Source of the DNA: GCA-2705995 sp965661625
Lineage (GTDB): Bacteria > Bacteroidota > Bacteroidia > Flavobacteriales_G > Salibacteraceae
Direction of reading: 5' to 3'
Length of the DNA: 64,000 bases
NCBI GenBank assembly: GCA_965661625.1
Contig: CBFIEM010000013.1
Span: forward strand, 24,556 to 88,555
The position numbers were made by a program, and so were the translations under genes. Positions within the stretch are counted from its first letter, which is position 1. Each line of letters starts with the position of its first letter. Positions 59,659 to 64,000 of the stretch are shown here, in pieces. The notes under the pieces are model-generated. The model had not been told where the DNA came from, did no database searches, and was given only the letters and a program-made list of their open reading frames with translations.

Positions 59659-61128
59659 ATGTCCATATATGATAATAAGATTTTAGGGGAAGGGTTGACC
59701 TACGACGATGTACTACTCGTTCCTCGTTTCTCAGAGGTGCTTCCTAGAGATGTAGATATTTCCTCCAAGTTTAGTAGAAATATTGAAATCAAGACACCAA
59801 TTGTCAGTGCAGCTATGGATACTGTTACTGAGTCAAAGTTGGCAATAGCCATTGCTCAAGAAGGTGGAATAGGAGTTTTGCACAAGAATATGAGTATCGC
59901 AAAACAAGCAGCGGAAGTTCGGAAAGTGAAACGTTCAGAAAGTGGAATGATCCAAGATCCGGTTACAACCGATAAACATGCTACGGTGGGAGATGCGCTG
60001 AACTTGATGAAAGAACACTCTATAGGAGGTATTCCAGTAGTTGACCACGATATGACCTTGCTAGGAATTGTTACAAATCGTGATCTGCGATTTGAAAAGC
60101 GGTTGAACCGTCCAATTTCTGAGGTAATGACAAAAGAGAACATCATTACCATCCAAGAAGGATTTGACTACTCGAAGGCAGAGGAAATATTACAAGAGAA
60201 TAAAATTGAAAAGCTACCTGTGGTTAATAAAACTGGGAAGCTTTCTGGTCTAATCACATTTAAAGATATCATCAAGGCACGCATCAAACCGCATGCTGCC
60301 AAAGATGAATTTGGTAGACTTCGCGTGGCTGCTGCAGTAGGTATTACTGGAGATATGATGGAGCGTGTTGAGGCCTTGGTCAAGAATGGTGTAGATGCAA
60401 TAATCATTGATACCGCTCACGGACATTCACAAGGTGTAATTGATGCATTAAAACGTGTTAAAGATGCGGGGTATGATGTTGATGTTGTTGTTGGAAATAT
60501 AGCAACAGCTGAAGCCGCTAAGTTGCTTGTGGAGAATGGAGCTGATGCCGTAAAAGTAGGAATCGGTCCTGGGTCAATATGCACCACACGTGTAATTGCG
60601 GGTGTTGGTGTTCCGCAGTTGTTTGCAGTAATGGAAGTTGCAAGAGCTTTAGAAGGCACGGATGTTCCACTGATTGCTGATGGTGGAATTCGATTTAGTG
60701 GAGACATGGTTAAAGGCATAGCCGCAGGTGCAGATACCATCATGGCCGGAAGTCTTTTTGCAGGTGTTGAAGAATCACCAGGTGAGACAATCCTTTATGA
60801 AGGAAGGAAATTCAAAGCTTATCGAGGAATGGGGTCCGTTGAAGCAATGCAGCATGGCTCTAAGGATCGGTACTTTCAGGATGCGGAAGATGACATTAAA
60901 AAATTGGTACCTGAAGGAATAAGTGGGCGTGTTCCTTTTAAAGGAAACCTCAGCGAGGTACTCTATCAACAAATAGGTGGATTGCGCGCTGGAATGGGCT
61001 ATTGTGGTGCAAAGAATATTCAAGAATTACGCAAAGCACAATTTGTTAAGATTACGGCGGCCGGAGTAGCAGAGAGTCATCCACATGACGTTGCTATTAC
61101 TCGCGAAGCACCTAATTACTCTAGATAA
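59659..61128 (+). CDS. guaB: Inosine-5'-monophosphate dehydrogenase
   Basis: Oxidises IMP to XMP, the first step to GMP. The 489 residues match. TYDDVLLVPRFSEVLP at the N-terminus, two CBS domains at about 95-205 (MKEHSIGGIPVVDHD, KIEKLPVVNKTGKLSG), the catalytic Cys in GIGPGSICTTRVIAGVG, GDMVKGIAAGADTIMAGSLF and YRGMGSVEAM are all there. With purA at 13403 the window holds both branch enzymes of purine synthesis. The chaperone operon follows after 24 bases. Confidence 0.97.
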   Translation: MSIYDNKILGEGLTYDDVLLVPRFSEVLPRDVDISSKFSRNIEIKTPIVSAAMDTVTESKLAIAIAQEGGIGVLHKNMSIAKQAAEVRKVKRSESGMIQDPVTTDKHATVGDALNLMKEHSIGGIPVVDHDMTLLGIVTNRDLRFEKRLNRPISEVMTKENIITIQEGFDYSKAEEILQENKIEKLPVVNKTGKLSGLITFKDIIKARIKPHAAKDEFGRLRVAAAVGITGDMMERVEALVKNGVDAIIIDTAHGHSQGVIDALKRVKDAGYDVDVVVGNIATAEAAKLLVENGADAVKVGIGPGSICTTRVIAGVGVPQLFAVMEVARALEGTDVPLIADGGIRFSGDMVKGIAAGADTIMAGSLFAGVEESPGETILYEGRKFKAYRGMGSVEAMQHGSKDRYFQDAEDDIKKLVPEGISGRVPFKGNLSEVLYQQIGGLRAGMGYCGAKNIQELRKAQFVKITAAGVAESHPHDVAITREAPNYSR

Positions 61129-61152
61129 TTGTTTAACGATTAACACATAAAG

Positions 61153-63105
61153 ATGAAGTATTTCACAGCATTACTTTTGAATTTGATATGCCTATCAGTA
61201 TGGGCACAAGAAGAGGTTATTCTCACTGTAGATAACCAGCCAATTACATTAGCTGAGTTTGAAGCAGTCTACAATAAGAATAATGTTCAGTCTTCCAGTA
61301 TTGAAGAAAAGTCACTTGAAGCGTATATGGAGCTTTTCATAAACTTCAAATTGAAGGTAAAGGAGGCCGAAGTTATGGGGTTAGATACCCTCAATTCCTT
61401 TAAGCAGGAACTTGCTAAATATGTACAGGAGCTGAAAAAGCCTTACCTCATTGACCAGACGCAAAATGAGGCAATCATCAAAGAGGCGTATGATCGCATG
61501 GGAGAGGACCTCGAAGCATCGCATATCTTGATTCGATTAACTGAAAATGCTACACCAGTTGATACACTTTTGGCTTACAAGCGCATTAAAGAAATTAGAG
61601 AATTGGTGGCAAATGGAGCAGACTTTAATAAGCTAGCCGCAGAGCGTTCTGAAGATCCTTCAGCAAAAGACAATGGTGGTTACTTGGGGTATTTTACAGC
61701 GTTTAGAATGGTTTATCCGTTTGAGAGTGCGGCATACAACACTCCAGAAGGAGAAGTTTCGGAGATTGTGCGTACTTCTTTTGGATATCATATCATAAAA
61801 GTAACTGATCGTCGTGAAGCTATGGGACAGGTAAGAGCTGCGCACATCATGGTTCGCAGTATTTCTGGAGATTCAGAAGAGGAAAAGGCCAATGCCGAGA
61901 AGAAGGCAAATGAGATTTATGAGCGTTTGGGAAATGGAGAAAAATTTGAAAACTTAGCTCGTACCTATTCCGACGATAAAGCTTCTGCGAGAAGAGGCGG
62001 TGAATTATCATGGTTTGGTGCAGGTCGTATGGTAGCCCCTTTCGAAAATGCTGTGCTCGAACTGAAAGAAGGAGAGTATTCTAAACCTTTCCGCACAGAG
62101 TATGGATGGCATATTGTAAAATTAATTGAGCGCAAGCCTATTGGCGACTTCGAAACGATGAAGGCTGAATTGAAGCAAAAGGTAAGTCGCGATGTTAGGG
62201 GAGACCGCAGCAAAGAATCGTTGGTTAATAAACTGATGAAAGACTACAGTGTAAAAGTCAATCAAAAATCTTTGAGTAAGGTAAATGAAACAGTGACCGA
62301 TACTGTACTCACTGGAAAATGGTCAATTCCCGAAAATGCAAATTGGAAAAAGGCTGTTTTAACCCTTAAAGACAGTGAGTATTTAGGTGAAACGACTACC
62401 TATTCGCAACATGATTATGCCGAGTATATCGTTGCGCATCAGCGCGATTACCGCGTGAATTCTCTGGATAAGTTTTTGGAAGATATTCAGAAAGCATACA
62501 TCCAAGAGCGCATTCTAGGATATGAGTCGTCGATTTTAGACAAGAAATACCCAGCATACCGGAACTTAGTTCAAGAGTATCGCGACGGTATTTTGTTGTT
62601 TGATTTAATGGATAAGAAAGTTTGGTCAAAAGCAGTAGAGGATACAGCAGGGCTTGAAGCTTTCTACAGCAACCACAAGGATGCATACATGTGGGAAGAT
62701 CGTATGGATGTAACAATTTACTCGTGCTCAGATGAGTCAAAGGCGTTGAAAGTGGCTGAGATGCTCAATTCAGGACAAAACGATAGTGCTATAATAGCCA
62801 CCTTAAATGCTAAAAGTCAGCTTGCAGTTAGCGTAAAACGCGGAAAATTCGAGATTGCTTCTTTGCCAGTTCTCGAAAAAGTAGAGCAGAAAGAGGGTAT
62901 AAGTGAAGTTATTCCAATGAATGGAAACTTTGTAGTGGTAAACGTTAAAGGGTTCTTGCCCGCTCAACCAAAAACGCTGAATGAGGCTCGTGGTTTGTAT
63001 ACTGCCGATTATCAAAACTTTCTAGAGGAAAAGTGGATTACGGAATTGCGGAAAAAGTACAGTTTCAAAGTGAATCAAGAAGTGATGCAAATGGTGAATA
63101 ACTAA
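61153..63105 (+). CDS. Periplasmic peptidyl-prolyl isomerase (parvulin/SurA-like), two rotamase domains
   Basis: A 650-residue exported chaperone. Signal peptide to SVWAQ; an N-terminal SurA-like chaperone segment (VDNQPITLAEFEAVYNKNN); then two PpiC rotamase domains, near 118-215 (SHILIRLTENATP ... GGYLGYFTAFRMVYPFE) and 227-325 (AHIMVRSISGDS ... GGELSWFGAGRMVAPFE); then a long C-terminal region of unclear fold. It should help fold outer-membrane proteins. The next gene follows after 2 bases. Confidence 0.92.
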   Translation: MKYFTALLLNLICLSVWAQEEVILTVDNQPITLAEFEAVYNKNNVQSSSIEEKSLEAYMELFINFKLKVKEAEVMGLDTLNSFKQELAKYVQELKKPYLIDQTQNEAIIKEAYDRMGEDLEASHILIRLTENATPVDTLLAYKRIKEIRELVANGADFNKLAAERSEDPSAKDNGGYLGYFTAFRMVYPFESAAYNTPEGEVSEIVRTSFGYHIIKVTDRREAMGQVRAAHIMVRSISGDSEEEKANAEKKANEIYERLGNGEKFENLARTYSDDKASARRGGELSWFGAGRMVAPFENAVLELKEGEYSKPFRTEYGWHIVKLIERKPIGDFETMKAELKQKVSRDVRGDRSKESLVNKLMKDYSVKVNQKSLSKVNETVTDTVLTGKWSIPENANWKKAVLTLKDSEYLGETTTYSQHDYAEYIVAHQRDYRVNSLDKFLEDIQKAYIQERILGYESSILDKKYPAYRNLVQEYRDGILLFDLMDKKVWSKAVEDTAGLEAFYSNHKDAYMWEDRMDVTIYSCSDESKALKVAEMLNSGQNDSAIIATLNAKSQLAVSVKRGKFEIASLPVLEKVEQKEGISEVIPMNGNFVVVNVKGFLPAQPKTLNEARGLYTADYQNFLEEKWITELRKKYSFKVNQEVMQMVNN

Positions 63106-63107
63106 GC

Positions 63108-63968
63108 ATGTACAGGCTTAGAACATTATCCATTTTAGCATTGGTTTTGCTAACAGGTTGTGATTGGTTTATCAGTGAGCAAGCCGATGAACCGATTATT
63201 GCTCGTTACAAAAACACGGTTCTGTATGTGGAAGATGTAACAAGCCAAATTCCTTCGAACTTGTCGAGCGATGATAGCTTAGCGCTAGCTAAAAATCTTA
63301 TTGATAACTGGACCGAGAAACAAGTCTTAGTAAATCATGCTGCAAATAACATCAACATTGATGATTTGGATATTGAGCAACAAGTTGCTGAATATAAGAA
63401 TGACTTGTTAATTTATGCGTTTGAAAATAAATTGGTAAGTCAAAAGCTAGATACAGCAATCAGTCCAGATGAAATTAGGGACTATTACGATAACAATAAA
63501 TCTAACTTTGAGCTTAAAGACTTTATTGTTAAGGTGTTGTATGTTAAGCTAGACAGCAACGCCCCGCAGTTGGACAAGGTTAGAATGTGGCTGAAATCAT
63601 CTGACGAAAGTGATTTTGAACAACTTGAAGATTACTGTCATCAGTTCGCCAATAACTACTTCCTTGATGATCAGTCCTGGGTGTATTTAAATGACTTACT
63701 TCGCGAGGTGCCATTACAAATGGATGATACCGAGCGTTTTTTAAGGCAACGAAAGTTTGTTGATTTTACTGGCAACGGAACTATTTACCTGGTGCGACTT
63801 CAAGATTATAAACTTAAAAATAGTTTATCCCCATTATCGCTGGAGCGGGAAAAAATCAAAAATTTAATTCTAAATCAACGCAAAAGAGCCTTGATTGCGC
63901 GAATGAAAAAGGATATTTACAAACGCGCACAAGAAAAGGGCGACTTTGAAGTTTATAGCATAGAATGA
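63108..63968 (+). CDS. SurA N-domain-like lipoprotein
   Basis: A 286-residue lipoprotein: the lipobox LLTGC puts the lipid Cys at residue 18. The mature part is mostly helical and resembles the peptide-binding chaperone segments of SurA/PpiD (ARYKNTVLYVEDVTSQIP, LIDNWTEKQVLVNHAAN) without a recognisable rotamase domain. It lies between the two-domain isomerase and a third gene (ATGA overlap at 63965), so the three probably form one periplasmic folding unit. Confidence 0.82.
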   Translation: MYRLRTLSILALVLLTGCDWFISEQADEPIIARYKNTVLYVEDVTSQIPSNLSSDDSLALAKNLIDNWTEKQVLVNHAANNINIDDLDIEQQVAEYKNDLLIYAFENKLVSQKLDTAISPDEIRDYYDNNKSNFELKDFIVKVLYVKLDSNAPQLDKVRMWLKSSDESDFEQLEDYCHQFANNYFLDDQSWVYLNDLLREVPLQMDDTERFLRQRKFVDFTGNGTIYLVRLQDYKLKNSLSPLSLEREKIKNLILNQRKRALIARMKKDIYKRAQEKGDFEVYSIE

Positions 63969-64000
63969 GAAATTTATTAGTCTTAATTATTAGTATTTCA
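63965..64000 (+). CDS. Start of a further exported protein, cut by window end
   Basis: Only 12 codons are visible: ATG in an ATGA overlap with the previous stop, then a hydrophobic start typical of a signal peptide (MRNLLVLIISIS). By operon context a third periplasmic folding factor, such as a SurA-type isomerase, is likely, but nothing in the visible bases proves it. Confidence 0.5.
   Translation, partial: MRNLLVLIISIS

Noticed and set aside
1..64000. CRISPR arrays, tRNA or rRNA genes, insertion sequences, phage or plasmid genes
   Set aside because: Looked for repeated spacers, tRNA-like stems in the gaps and transposase or integrase motifs; none was seen. Gaps are too short for rRNA.

Overview
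The window reads as one contiguous chromosomal segment of a Bacteroidota bacterium, most likely of the order Flavobacteriales. The evidence is: two secreted proteins with the two kinds of type IX secretion (T9SS) C-terminal signals (genes at 21350-24352 and 57494-59575), a PorG-like (DUF6089) outer-membrane protein, an exosortase of the XrtF type with its companion, OstA/LptD-like lipopolysaccharide proteins, and repeated promoter elements of the Bacteroidota form TAnnTTTG. Three sulfotransferases in a glycan locus fit a marine or saline lifestyle, but that is inference. Coding density is extreme: no gene-free stretch reaches 300 bases, most neighbouring genes overlap by 1-20 bases, and convergent genes end within a few bases of each other.

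Region 1 (1-20053) is housekeeping and envelope: the 5' part of lpdA (cut by the window edge); a membrane set (tandem DUF4389, DUF4870, M48 protease); ridA and a pabA/trpG amidotransferase; lptD-like; then a plus-strand operon of cell-wall amidase, MCE/MlaD protein, two Fe-S electron-transfer proteins, a conserved unknown and a Kazal-type lipoprotein; then a minus-strand series of glyA, fahA, relA/spoT, fur-like, purA and an OstA/LptA-like protein.

Region 2 (20120-24352) is a four-gene, mutually overlapping minus-strand operon: a large T9SS type A cargo protein, a 76-residue glycine-rich protein whose tail looks like an exosortase sorting signal (PIDGG, hydrophobic helix, Lys), the exosortase XrtF with intact Cys/Arg/His, and an XrtF-associated membrane protein. 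I consider this the most interesting part of the window because enzyme, accessory protein and a nearly domain-free candidate substrate are translationally coupled.

Region 3 (24437-55439) is a ~31-kb surface polysaccharide locus starting about 85 bases from, and divergent to, region 2. It encodes a Wzc-like co-polymerase fused to a tyrosine autokinase, a Wzm/Wzt ABC exporter with a C-terminal carbohydrate-binding extension, a Wzy/O-antigen-ligase-like membrane protein, about ten glycosyltransferases, three sulfotransferases, four methyltransferases, a DegT aminotransferase, a PseG-like protein, WbqC, PhyH dioxygenase, deacetylase, Gfo/Idh/MocA oxidoreductase, asparagine synthase-like amidotransferase and a WcaF-like acetyltransferase. 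The product is probably a heavily decorated, sulfated, amidated or methylated polysaccharide. No flippase (Wzx), outer-membrane channel (Wza) or initiating phosphoglycosyltransferase is seen in the window.

Region 4 (55436-64000) returns to core functions: PorG-like protein, a nitronate monooxygenase/FabK-like flavoprotein, a fibronectin-type T9SS type B cargo, guaB, and a periplasmic parvulin-type chaperone operon whose third gene is cut by the window end. No rRNA, tRNA, CRISPR array, insertion sequence or phage gene was recognised.
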